From Hyparrhenia diplandra (lineage: Eukaryota; Streptophyta; Magnoliopsida; Poales; Poaceae), in NCBI GenBank assembly GCA_015847255.1, contig JADLZK010000370.1, positions 186,001-250,000 on the forward strand: a stretch of 64,000 nt of DNA. The letters are read 5' to 3'. This document shows positions 45,142 through 55,990 of the stretch, one piece after another (the first letter of the stretch is position 1; every line of letters starts with the position of its first letter). The notes beneath the pieces were generated by a model. It had not been told where the DNA came from. It saw nothing but the letters and a program-made list of their open reading frames with translations, and made no database searches. The position numbers were made by a program, and so were the translations under genes.

Positions 45142-46853
45142 TATGCTTTTTTTGTCGCTAAAACGATTTCATATAGTCCCTGCACGCTCATTGTTATTTT
45201 AAAGATGGAATTGAAATTTTCGTTGCGGTAACGGCACAAACGCTGAACTGCAGGCAACATTTGTATCACCTGGTTGGGACCAATTCCCCAGGGTGGTCAT
45301 CACGGAGGCAGAGTTAGTCAGAGACATCCTATCAAACAAGTTCGGTCACTTCGAGAAGTTCACGAACAAGCGTCTAGGTAAACTGCTCGCCCTTGGGATT
45401 GCGAGTTACGACGGTGAGAAATGGGCAAAACACAGAAGGATCCTGAACCCCGCGTTCCATCTCGAAAAGCTCAAGGTTGTTTAACTTCCTTATTTATAAT
45501 AGAGGAAATCATCTTAGTTCTAAACGGTCTCTCAAGCATCTAGATGTGTGTCCTCGCTCTCTCATACTAAGGTTATTTTCCCAGCGCATGCTGCCGGCAT
45601 TCTCGACGTGCTGTACGGAGCTTATAGATCGCTGGGACAACAAGATCGCTGGTTCTGACGGATCATATGAACTGGACATCTGGCCGGAGCTTCAGAACCT
45701 CACCGGAGATGTGATCTCCCGCACGGCATTCGGCAGCAGCTTCATGGAAGGGCGGAGGATCTTCCAACTTCAGGGCGAGCAAGCAGAGCGACTAATCAAG
45801 GCCTTCCAGTATATATACATCCCAGGCTTCATGTAAGACTTTTTTATCTGTCACATAGCATGGTAATTGTAGTACATATAAAGGTTATCGCATTCATATG
45901 TGTACGCTGCTGAACGCTCTTGGCGTTACAATATAATTGCATATTCAGATTCTTCCCGACACAGAACAATCGGAGGATGAAGGAGATCAATAGGGAAATC
46001 GAAGGGACTCTAAGGGGCATCGTTGAGAAGAGGGAGCGAGCAATCGAGAACGGCGAAGAAGCCAGTGGCAACGACTTGCTCGGCTTGCTGCTGCAGTCGA
46101 ACGTGGAGAGCGGGAAAGGCAGCTTGAGGATGAGCACGGAGGACGTCATTGAGGAGTGCAAGCTCTTCTACTTCGCCGGGATGGAAACCACGTCGGTGCT
46201 GCTCACGTGGACGATCGTCATGCTAGGTATGCACCCTGAGTGGCAGGACCGTGCGAGGGAGGAGGTCCTCAACGTGTTCGGTGGGGACAAGATGCCCAAT
46301 TTCGACGACCTAGGTCGACTCAAAACGGCAAGTGTTTCTTCGTAATATATACCTTGTATATGCATGTTTGCTCCAAGCCCCACATCATATTACTTGCTAA
46401 TATTTTCTGTATCTACACGCGATCCAGGTGACGATGATACTATATGAAGTGCTCAGGTTGTACCCGCCGGGAGCGACGCTAAACCGAAGAACTTTCAAAG
46501 ACATGAAGATTGGAGGCATCACATACCCTGCAGGGGTAATCCTCGAGCTTCCCACAATCGTCGTCCACCACAATCCTGACATCTGGGGGGAGGACGCACA
46601 TGAGTTCAAGCCAGAGAGGTTTGCTGAGGGGATCTCAAAGGCCACCAAGGACCAACCGGCGTTCTTCCCTTTCGGATGGGGTCCGAGGATCTGCATCGGG
46701 CAGAACTTTGCGCTGCTTGAGGCCAAGATGGCCTTGAGCATGATCCTCCAGCGCTTTGAGTTCAATTTATCACCTTCATACATGCATGCACCGTACACAG
46801 TCTTTACGCTGCATCCTCAGCATGGGGCGCCAATTATATTTAGGAAGATCTGA

Positions 46854-47884
46854 TCATGCTATATGACATAGCCTATCGTTGTTGTTGAGTATGTCATGCT
46901 GGAAAAAAATAATGAATTTGTATGGGGCCATATTATTATTTTTTAGAGTTCAAGGGCCTAATCCCCGACCTTTCAATTAATCATGAAAAGACGACAAGTT
47001 TTACAACACAGTTTCAGTCTCGGCTCCAGATGCCTACCAGCCGCACTGGGAAACATTGCAAAAAGCCTCAACACTGAACTAACAATAAAAGACTAGACAC
47101 CTGGTGTGATGCTACACCAAATAATTTTGATATAAATCATGCACTAAAATAAGCAAAAGTTTTTCGTTGTCGCGAGGTTATTTTCAGAGAAGCTTATTGG
47201 TTGCGTTTCTGGTCCAGTGATGAACAAGACAAGAACACACTCTCGTAAATTAGCAGAAAACTAGAAGTGATTACTTTGGAGGTTTCCAACAGAGGGTGGA
47301 AGAACGTTTATCATCTGTTTTAGTACTCTTTATTCGATTTAGAGACTTGTCTTGTGCTTTTTTTATTCGTTCTATTGTAATAATTTGTCTATGTACATGT
47401 GTACATCTAAGGATGTAGAGGACAGATGTTTGCTGACTCATCCATTATCTAAAAAATACACTAAAAGAAGCTACCTATTACATGAGCGAAATTTCCAGCA
47501 ACGACCACCGGGCTTGATCTTCCTTTCATCGTGTTGAGCGTTCAGCAACCAAAATCTTCTCAGGTCCTTCCTCAGCCACTCCCTTTATGGCCTTCAGCTT
47601 GTGTTTTGATTCATAGGCAGCCAGAGGACCCTCCCAGCTTCTGCCTTGATTTGGTTGCATCTACAACATTTTCTTGTTGTCCGGAGACAGGATTACCCAG
47701 TTCACAAGCAACCCAGCAATCCTCAAGAGGAGCATGTCCATGCTTCTCCAACCAAGACACTGAAAACAAAGATCGTTTCTAAGTTTCCAAATAGCTAGAC
47801 CAGATAACAACAGAAGAGACCATGTTAATGTTTTAAGCATTTCTGTCCTACAATAATTTTGGTGTCATTTCTCATTTATGGGGA
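46854..47884. other. Intergenic with LINE-related fragments
   Basis: About 47165-47230 reads 'FREAYWLRF' on the plus strand, the same segment found in the minus-strand LINE at about 56240-56270, so a LINE tail fragment lies here (about 47150-47430). About 46950-47090 resembles an antisense non-coding tail of another retroelement. 47530-47780 has an open antisense stretch that I cannot assign. Confidence 0.45.
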
Positions 47885-49206
47885 TGAAGGCGGATATTTC
47901 ATCAATATAAAAAAATGATAGGAACGAACGCACCGGCCTCTTTAGGAACATCACCTTCCTTATCAAATATTTGAAAAAGGGAATGGTGGCATTGTTAAGC
48001 AAGAATCCTAAAAATTCCCGGTTTGGAAAATCTCGTTAAAGTTAGGCATGTCTATCTGAAAGGAAGATCTATGACTGTTGGTAATGGAAAAATAGTAGCT
48101 TTTGGCATGATAAGTGGTATGGACTTGTCTCCTTGGCAGACAAGTTCCCAAATTTGTAGGTAATTAACAATGAGCAAAACTACTCGGTTGCTGATATAAA
48201 ACAGAAAAATTGGAGATTGTGTTTCAGTAGATAGCTTTATGAGGATGTGCAGAACCAACTGAGAAGATTATATGATATTACCTTTAGGTGTGATACTAAT
48301 TCTGATAAGTATAGACCCAAATGGGGGTGGGAGAAAGCTGGGAATTTTTCTGTAAAGTCAGTTTATAAACATCTTAGTAGACATGAGTATGGGCCCTGTT
48401 ACAAGAGCATCTAGAAAGCTAAGCTCCCTTCAAAAATCAAAATCTTTATGTGGTTGATTGATTATAATGTTATTCTTACAAAAGATAACCTCGCTAGGAG
48501 AAAGTGAAAAGGTGATCCCAACTGTGCATTTTGTAATGAGAATGAAAGTATCACTCTTTTTTTTTTTTATTGCGCCTCTGCCAAATACATTTGGAGCCTG
48601 TTGGCTCATTCTTTTGGAGTTGGTGATTGACATTTCCGTTTAGATCAATGTTGAATTTGGGCTCATAGGATTTTACCACAATCTCATATAATGCATGCAG
48701 TAGGGCTGGCTGCAGTTCTTTGGGTGATTTGGCGTACCAGAAACTTAGAGTGCTTTGAGAAAATTAAAACGAGTCCAATCTCTTACTGAGATTGTCTGCT
48801 TAATTTGTTCGTTCCTCACATTTTGGGCAGGTTTGCTACAAGAGGACCCGAAGGATTAAGTGACGTGTGACCAAGGGCGAGGTGGTCAAAGCAACGACTA
48901 TTGGATTCCACAAGCTTCAGCAAACAAGCTTGATGGAGTTTTGTAGTTGGATGTAATCTGTAGACTGTCGCCTTGCTGTTTAGCGGGTGTTTTGCTGTCC
49001 TTGCCCTTGTCGGCAGTTTTCTTTGTTGTACTGTGCAACAATGTGGCTGCGTGTTACTTCTCTCCCTAGCTTCTGCTCCTGTGTGAGCAAGGCTTGGGAA
49101 GCTGTTATCGTCTTAAGTAGCAGTAGTGTTGTTTGTTATACTCTAAAAACTTTGTAATTTCGTTACTTCAATAATGAAATTCGGTTTACCGCTGTGGAAA
49201 AAAAAA
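47885..49206 (+). mobile_element. LINE (non-LTR retrotransposon) 3' fragment
   Basis: The plus strand encodes the end of a plant LINE ORF2 in broken frames: 'KWGWEKAGNFSVKSVYKHL' near 48317-48373, then 'KIKIFMWL', 'TKDNLARRK' and a zinc-knuckle-like 'CAFCNENESI', the zf-RVT region after reverse transcriptase. 'LWVIWRTRN' follows near 48720. An A-run (49198-49206) closes the 3' end. The RT itself is missing (5' truncation), and stops are frequent. Confidence 0.8.
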
Positions 49207-49270
49207 TATAGTAACCTTATCGGCCTTGTTAGCGATTGGCGCCACATAACATCAATTCTACACCAGCAAA

Positions 49271-49420
49271 TGATCTGCAAAGTACTAGTATGTCCATCTT
49301 CTAATTTTCTATGTAATTTTGTTCCTGTTTGAATTCATGATGATAATGTCCATACTGTCAAGTATATTTCCAGATCAATTTCATGCTAATACGAGTTTCT
49401 TTGTTCTCGTGATGTTTTCT
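49271..49420 (+). repeat. Upstream part of duplicated P450 unit D
   Basis: 'CTGCAAAGTACTAGTATG' and the following 140 bases correspond to 34096-34250 of unit B, more diverged than unit C. The match is cut by the element at 49422-50481 and resumes at about 50483. Confidence 0.75.
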
Positions 49421-49421
49421 G

Positions 49422-50481
49422 AAATTGCATAAGTGCCCCAATTCGGAGGCTAATTGCTCATTTGTCCTTATTTTTTTTTATCTTTGCACGTTTGCCCTCG
49501 TTTTTTTTGAAACCGAAGGCTCCGTTTGCCCCTGTTTTGCACTTCCGTCAAGATGCCAAAAATTAAGGCCCCAAAAAGTTTATGAAACTGGAAAAAGCAA
49601 AAAAGACCACACTACCCTCCTATCCTAAACAGGCCCGGCACTACCCTACCCCTCCGTGCGGGGCGCGGGCGTCGGGTCAGGCGGCGGGGCGCGTTGCGGC
49701 AGCAGCTGACCTCCGGCTTAGGGCTGGTGTCCCCTAGGCCGAGGGCGCTCCGGCGCCCTCCGGCGCCGGGCGGCGGGCGAGGCGGTGGGCGGCCTCCCGG
49801 CTTAGGGCTGGCGGCCCCGAGGCGAGGGCGCTCGGGCTTCCTCCGGCGCCCGGGTGGAGGTGCGACGACAACCCCATCCTTGGCTTCGTGTGGACGTCGG
49901 CGGGCGGGCTCGCGGCAGCGTGGAGGAGGCGCGGCGTGGTAGGCTCGGCCGGGCAGAGGTGTTGCTGCCGGGCTCGGGGGGTGGCGCGTGAGCACGTGGC
50001 TCGCGGGCGGCGCGTCGTGGGCGGAGGCGCGGCTACCGGGCTTGCGGGCACGTCGCTTGCGGGCGGCGCGGCATAGGCGGAGGCACGACTGGCAGGCGCG
50101 GCGGCTCGCCCGGCGCACGGCGCGCCTGGCGGGCATTGGGGAAGATGTGAATGGGAGAAGAGAGCAGAGTTGCACTGTCGCCTCGTGCATGCGTCCGGCT
50201 ACCAATTGAGAAAGGGAGAGAGTTGAGGAAGAAGTTGACGAGCGGGGTCCACTTGGCATATAGAGAGGGAGATAGTTGAGTGGGGATGGCATGTAGGGTC
50301 CACTCGACAGTGAGAGAGGGCATTTTTGTCTTTTCAGCCTGGACTTAACACCTTAAGTCCACTTCACGGGACAGGGGCAACTAGAACCTTCAGTTATAAA
50401 ATATGGGGGCAAACGTGCAAAGTTAAAAAAATAGAGGCAAATGAGCAATTAGCCTCCAGAATAGAGGCGATTGCGCAATGG
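49422..50481. mobile_element. DNA element with long terminal inverted repeats and GC-rich core
   Basis: Inverted arms of about 100 bp share 'GGAGGCTAATTGCTCATTTG' and 'TTTGCACGTTTGCCC' (left 49446-49500; right, reversed, 50395-50460). The core 49640-50200 is extremely GC-rich, with Gly/Arg/Pro low-complexity frames on both strands. No transposase is present and no clear target duplication was found. It interrupts the flank shared with units B and C. It is likely a Mutator-like non-autonomous element with captured sequence. Confidence 0.68.
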
Positions 50482-50880
50482 CCCAATAATCAATGATATT
50501 ATCCATCTAGAATTCGTGAGGGGAAAAGGACTGACGCTTCTTCCTCGAGCTGTCATCCACCCCTTTAGATTCTATCATACGTCAAGTTACTAGTTTCTTT
50601 CAGTACAGCCCATTTATTATATTCACTGTCTAGAGAAGAAACAAAGGATAGGGACGAAGGTTTCCTCCCTTAGTCTTTTAGCCATCTTTATTGCTGACCC
50701 GCACGCCCGATTATATGGTAAAACCTTATCGGCCTTGTTGGCAAATTTTCGCCGTAGGCAACCAGCAATTTCTAGCTAGCTTCCGCGGGTATTTGGTGTG
50801 GTGCATCTTATTCCACGAGCAAACAGATTAGAGAAAAATATGTGGTTCCAACGGAGCGCACCAATCACTGACCGGCAACT

Positions 50881-50889
50881 TATATATGG
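50881..50889 (+). promoter_or_regulatory. TATA box of P450 copy D
   Basis: TATATATGG, about 65 bp before ATG 50950, in the promoter block shared with B and C. Confidence 0.6.
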
Positions 50890-50949
50890 CGCTCACTCGT
50901 CTCAATAAGCACACACTGCACAATTGTAGCCTTGTGGTTGTCACAAACG

Positions 50950-53900
50950 ATGGTGGACGACGTTCTAGCAGCTGCGGAAGCTTTGCCATCACAATGGAGC
51001 CTGCTCCAGGGGCTGCTTGCCCTGCTGATCGTGTGGGGGAGCTACCGGGCCGTGGAGACATACTGGCTGCGGCCGCAACGGCTCGACCGGGCCCTCCGGG
51101 CACAGGGGCTCACCGGCACTGAGTACTGCTTCCCGGCCGGCGACCTCAAGGAGAACGCCAGGCTCAGCAACGAGGCACGGTCGAGTCCCATGCCGCGGTG
51201 CCATGACGTTGTTCCCCGCGTGATGCCACATCTCTTCAACACTGTTAAGGAACATGGTATGTCGAAAGTAATCATATGACCATTCTATCTTATTGCTCGT
51301 GCGGTTCCCCTCCCCTTCTCTCTCTCTTTTTTTTTAAGACGGCAAGAGCTTTACCGTATTTTTATTAGAGTAAAAAGAAAAAAAAACAGAGTACAAACTA
51401 ACTTTCCACTCACCCCTGTTTCCGACTAAAACCTGCCTCTCCCCTTCTGATCTTACCAGACTTACTCGCACTCAGTTGATTCACACACCCTTCCTCCGGC
51501 TGCCCCCTTCCCCGTCCTAGCTTCCACCACCGGCGACAACCGGTAGCTCCCACCACCTCGCCACCACCACCATGTCACGACCGCTGTCACAGAGTCACAG
51601 GCCCTACAGCCACCGGTGAAACGGTGGTTAGATCCCATAACCGGCAAACTCTAACACCAGCGAGTTCCTCGTTTTTGATGATGACAACAGGGGTAATGGG
51701 CTCATAGGCCGCGGGAACAACGCGACATCCATCTAAGCTCCAGGTGACAGGTCGCGTAGTAGATTTTACATTTCTCTATGTCCATCGGCAGTTTAGTAGT
51801 ATTTGCATAAGACACTTCCCACAAGGAATGGTGATATCGAAATTGTTGAATGTTTACTTCTTCTGATCCCACGTGAACATTGAGGTTGACGTCGCTTGAC
51901 TAGCTAGTGTCGTGAATTATTTGCCACCCGACAGTCATGTTCAAATGGCAACTTAATTCTTCCCTATTTGCTGTGCAAGTCCAGGAATGACATGGATATA
52001 TATCAGGTTGAAAACGGAACAAAAATTTGCCGAACTGACACTAGTAACGAAATGATTTTGCGTGATAATGCAAAATCTTTTCCGTGGCGGACACTTTTTT
52101 TGCCCATCACGGAAAATACCCCGCCACATCCAATTTTATTTTGCGTGGCGGGCGTGTTTTTACCCGCCACGGTAAATTGATTTTGCGTGGCGGGCACCTT
52201 AACACGCCCGCCCACGGAAAATAGTATTTTCCGTGGCGGGCGTGTTAAGGTGCCCGCCCGCAAAAAAATTTACCGTGGCGGGCGTCCTAAAAGGCCCGCT
52301 ACAGAAAAATTACAAAGCCCAATAGGCCTGGCGAGGCCCGATAACTGTGTCTGCTATAAATAGAGGAGGCTAGGGGTTTTTGGCTCCCATCCTTTCTCCC
52401 GGCCGCCGTCTCCCCTTTTTTTCTCCCGGCCCGCACATCCTTCTCTTCGCATGCAGTCGCCCCGTCTCCCCTTCTTTCTCCGCAACCACTCCGTCACCAT
52501 GCGAGCAGCGGATCGAGCCATGCACTCTCTCTCTTCCTTCCTCGCCACCTCCGCTCTTCCCCACCGGCCACCCCCCCCCGGTCCGGCTTCCCTCGCTCTC
52601 CCTCCGGTCGGGCGCGCGAGGCCACGGGCGGCGGCAGATCCGGCGGGCACCGCCTCCCACGACGAGCGGCTCCTTCTCCGGCGACCGGGCGGCGGCTCCT
52701 TCTCCGGCGGCCGGGCGGGCGGCTTCCTCTCCGGCGGACGGGCGGCGGGAGGATCCGGCGGCCTTGGGAGGATCGGCGCGCGGCCTCCCGGCGGCGGCTA
52801 CCGGCGGGCGCGGCGGAATCCGCGCGGGCGGGGCGCGGACACATCCGGCGGGTGTGGCCTCCACGGCGGCAATCCGGATCCGCGGCACGGCCTCCACGGC
52901 GACAGATCCGGCGGCGCGGCCTCCATGGCGGCTACCGGCGGGCGCGCTGGCGGATCGGCGGCTGCCGCGGCACGCGGGCGGATCCCGTGGCTGCGGCGCT
53001 AGCGCCCGGATGGGCTCGGTGGGCCTGTCAAGGTTTTTTTTCATTTTTTTTTTTTTCAAAACTTGTACCATGGCGGGCATTATAATCCGCCCGCCCGGAA
53101 AAATCCTATTAAAAATGCCCGCCCGCAAAATGAAAAAAATCGACCGCCACGGAAAAATGTTTTCGTATTAGTGTGAACCTTTCACGCTTTGTACATTTGA
53201 TCAAATGAATTTGTATTTTCAGACAAATGAAAATCGGGTTTGAAATTCGAAACACCAAAAAATCACAACGAAAATGGTTTAGAGTTTTTCCGACTGTTTT
53301 CTATTTTTCTACTTTTTGATTGAATATCGAATTTGAAATTTGGCCATCCTGAGAAAAGTTATATATTTTTCAAATGATCTCGGATGACAAATTTTTATAT
53401 AAAAATTGTAAAATCAACGAGATCTAGTTTTTCTAGTGTTTTCTTTTTTTCATTTGGGGCTTTTACAATGTTCAAGAAAAAATAAACAAAGTTTCAACGG
53501 TAGATTAATTGGCCATCTTGAGAAATATTATATATTTTCTTAAATGGTGTCAAATGACAATGATTTTTTATATGAAAATTGGAGGACTTGGTAATTGTTA
53601 TGCACTTGGGTCTTGCAATTGCTTATTGTTATGCACTTTGTCCTACGGGTCAATATTCTGTATTAAATTTTTGTATACCTACTGTGTTCGACATATGTCC
53701 TTTCGAATCGGTTCGTTTTTCGAAGTTCCGTAAGTTTGTATTCGTTTTCATGTCCAGCTTTATTGTTTTTTGCTTTTGTTTTTATATTCAAATGTAAAAG
53801 TAGAAAATGGTTGAGAAGTTTTTCGAGTTCGACCGTTTACATCCTTACATATATATATGTTCGTGCCGTGCTTTAGAAAGTGCTTATACGATGCTGTGCC

Positions 53901-55739
53901 CCCTAGGCTGCCTTCATGAATCATAACCCCCCGGACTGTTTTGGACTTGGATCACCCCCTCTAACTTTGACTTGTCCCCATCTTCATATTTAAATAAACA
54001 AATTCAGGTAGTCTTTTGTCATGCTGAATTTCCTAATTTTGTCCATTCCTATAGAGTGGAAAGTTCCCCAAATTTTAAAGATTGAATTGAAAGTTTCGTA
54101 GCTTTAACAGCACCTCATGCAACTGAACTGCAGGCAACATTTGTATCACCTGGTTCGGACCAATTCCCAGGGTGGTTATCACGGAGGCAGAGTTAATCAG
54201 AGACATCCTATCAAACAAGTTTGGCCATTTCAAGAAGTTCAACATCGACAAGCGTCTTCTAAAATTGCTCGCCCTTGGGACTGCAAGTTACGATGGTGAG
54301 AAATGGGCAAAACACAGAAGGATCCTGAACCCTGCATTCCATCTCGAAAAGCTCAAGGTTCTCTAACTTCCATAATACAGGAACCTAAAGCATATCGCTA
54401 TGTGTGGTTACTAAAGCTATTTTTTTCAGCGTATGCTGCCGGCGTTCTCGACGTGCTGTAACGAGCTTATAGATCGCTGGGAGAACAAGCTCGCTTGTTC
54501 TGATGGATCATATGAACTAGATATCTGGCCGGAGTTTCAGAACCTCACTGGAGACGTGATCTCTCGCACGGCGTTTGGCAGCAACTTTATGGAAGGCCGG
54601 AGGATCTTCCAACTTCAGGCCGAGCAAGCCGAGCGGCTAGTCAAGGCATTCCAGTATATGTACATCCCGGGCTTCCTGTAAGCACTTTCTGATCAGTCAC
54701 ATAGTACAATAATTTTAGTACATTAAAGGAGGGCATCATATTCATATATACTCCGCATGGGTTTGCTCATGCATACTGTTGTTTTACTTATATATATAAT
54801 ATACAGGTTCTTCCCGACACAGAACAATCGGAGGATGAAGGAGATCAACAGGGAAATCGAAGAGACTCTAAAGGGCATGATCGAGAAGAGGGAACGCGCA
54901 ATCGAGAAAGGCGAAGACAGCGGCAATGACTTGCTCAGCCTGCTGCTGCAGTCGAACATGGAGAGCGGGAAAGGCAGCCTGAGGATGAGCACGGAGGACG
55001 TGATTGAGGAGTGCAAGCTCTTCTACTTCGCCGGGATGGAAACCACATCGGTGCTGCTCACGTGGACGCTAGTCATCCTAGGCATGCGCCCAGAGTGGCA
55101 GGACCGTGCGAGAGAGGAGGTCCTCAGCGTGTTTGGCAAAGACAAGCAGCCTGATTTTGACGGCCTAAGTCGACTCAAAACGGCAAGTAGTGTATTTTTT
55201 TGGAATACCTCTCTACTACTACATACAGTAAATATATGTATTCATGTTTTCTCCAAGCCCATTCCACAATATATTACCTGCTAACATTGTCTATACCTAT
55301 ATATGCTATTCAGGTGACGATGATACTATACGAGGTACTCAGGTTGTACCCACCAGCAGTATCGCTAAACCGAAGAACATTCAAAGACATGCAGATTGGA
55401 GGCATCACATACCCTGCAGGGGTGATTCTCGAGCTCCCCATACTCGTCGTCCACCACAATCCTGACGTCTGGGGGAAGGACGCACACGAGTTCAAGCCAG
55501 AGAGGTTTGCTGAGGGCATCTCAAAGGCCACCAAGGACCAACCGGCTTTCTTCCCCTTTGGGTGGGGGCCGAGGATCTGCATCGGGCAGAACTTTGCCCT
55601 GCTTGAAGCCAAGATGGCCTTAAGCGTGATCCTCCAACGTTTTGAGTTCCGACTGTCGCCTTCGTACACACATGCACCCTACACTGTCCTTATGTTGCAT
55701 CCTCAGCATGGCGCGCCAATTATATTCAACAAGATTTGA
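50950..55739 (+). CDS. CYP72A: Cytochrome P450, CYP72A-type, copy D (intact, five exons)
   Basis: Exons are 50950-51256, 54134-54357, 54430-54677, 54807-55182 and 55314-55739, totalling 1581 bp with one open frame of 526 residues. It has an N-terminal anchor (about residues 16-32, 'LLQGLLALLIVWG'), AGMETT at 335-340, ExxR at 392-395, PERF at 447-450, and FGWGPRICIG at 467-476 with heme ligand Cys474. Introns 1-3 are GT-AG; intron 4 starts GC (ACG|GCAAGT), as in B and C. Intron 1 (2.9 kb) hosts a CACTA element. This is the only plus-strand copy whose frame is fully open here, so it is the best candidate for a working enzyme in the tandem group. The start is ATG 50950, aligned with the starts of B and C; the six codons before it open with TTG. 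Substrate unknown. Confidence 0.92.
52036..53176. mobile_element. CACTA (En/Spm) non-autonomous element in intron 1 of copy D
   Basis: The element spans 52039-53173, starting CACTAGTAACGAAA and ending TTTCGTATTAGTG, with 3-bp duplications TGA on both sides (52036-52038 and 53174-53176). Subterminal arrays of TTTTCCGTGGCGGGC-like motifs in both orientations (52075-52310 and 53070-53155) are the transposase-binding pattern of this superfamily. The core (52380-53010) is GC-rich with long Arg/Gly/Pro-rich frames on both strands and no recognised domain. There is no transposase gene. Confidence 0.92.
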
Positions 55740-55990
55740 TAGTCTTATATGACATTGTCGATCGTTGTCAATGAGCACAGTGCAAAAATAATAGAATCAT
55801 ATGAGTAATATTGTATTAGGGAGTCTAGTTTTGTGTATCTGATTTTAAAGGTGGAACGAAAATTAATGGCAGGAACTGTATTGCTTGGAGTTGGTGTAAA
55901 CCGAATGAATATGGTTGGATACCTATAGACGAATACAAATAGCTATTGTAAACCTATATTTAAGTTTTTTTATAACGAATGAATAATAAT
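55740..55990. other. 3' flank of copy D
   Basis: Shares 'TTTTGTGTATCTGA' and 'TTGCTTGGAG' blocks with the copy B flank. No separate gene. Confidence 0.6.

Larger units (their letters stand above)
43113..46853 (+). pseudogene. CYP72A: Cytochrome P450, CYP72A-type, copy C (two frameshifts)
   Basis: Exons are 43113-43429, 45254-45475, 45585-45832, 45949-46327 and 46428-46853. Exon 1 has CCC at 43187-43189 where B has CC, shifting frame inside the membrane anchor. Initiation at the internal ATG 43204 would restore frame without the anchor. Exon 2 has CCCC at 45286-45289 where B and D have CCC, shifting frame into an early stop. Exons 3-5 are open and keep AGMETT, ExxR, PERF and FGWGPRICIG. The last intron starts GC. 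Exon 4 is one codon longer than in B and D. Intron 1 holds a 1.2-kb insertion with an NPH3 fragment. It is very similar to B. Both lesions are +1 in C-runs, so sequence error cannot be excluded. Confidence 0.8.

Noticed and set aside
49612..50292. 226-codon minus-strand frame
   Set aside because: It lies in the GC-rich core of a foldback element; composition explains it, and both strands are equally open.
50932..50949. Six-codon N-terminal extension of P450 copy D
   Set aside because: It begins at TTG. ATG 50950 aligns with the starts of copies B and C.
52380..53171. 263-codon plus-strand and 252-codon minus-strand frames
   Set aside because: Both are in the GC-rich core of the CACTA element, with Arg/Gly/Pro low complexity and no domain. 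Kept only as possible captured sequence.
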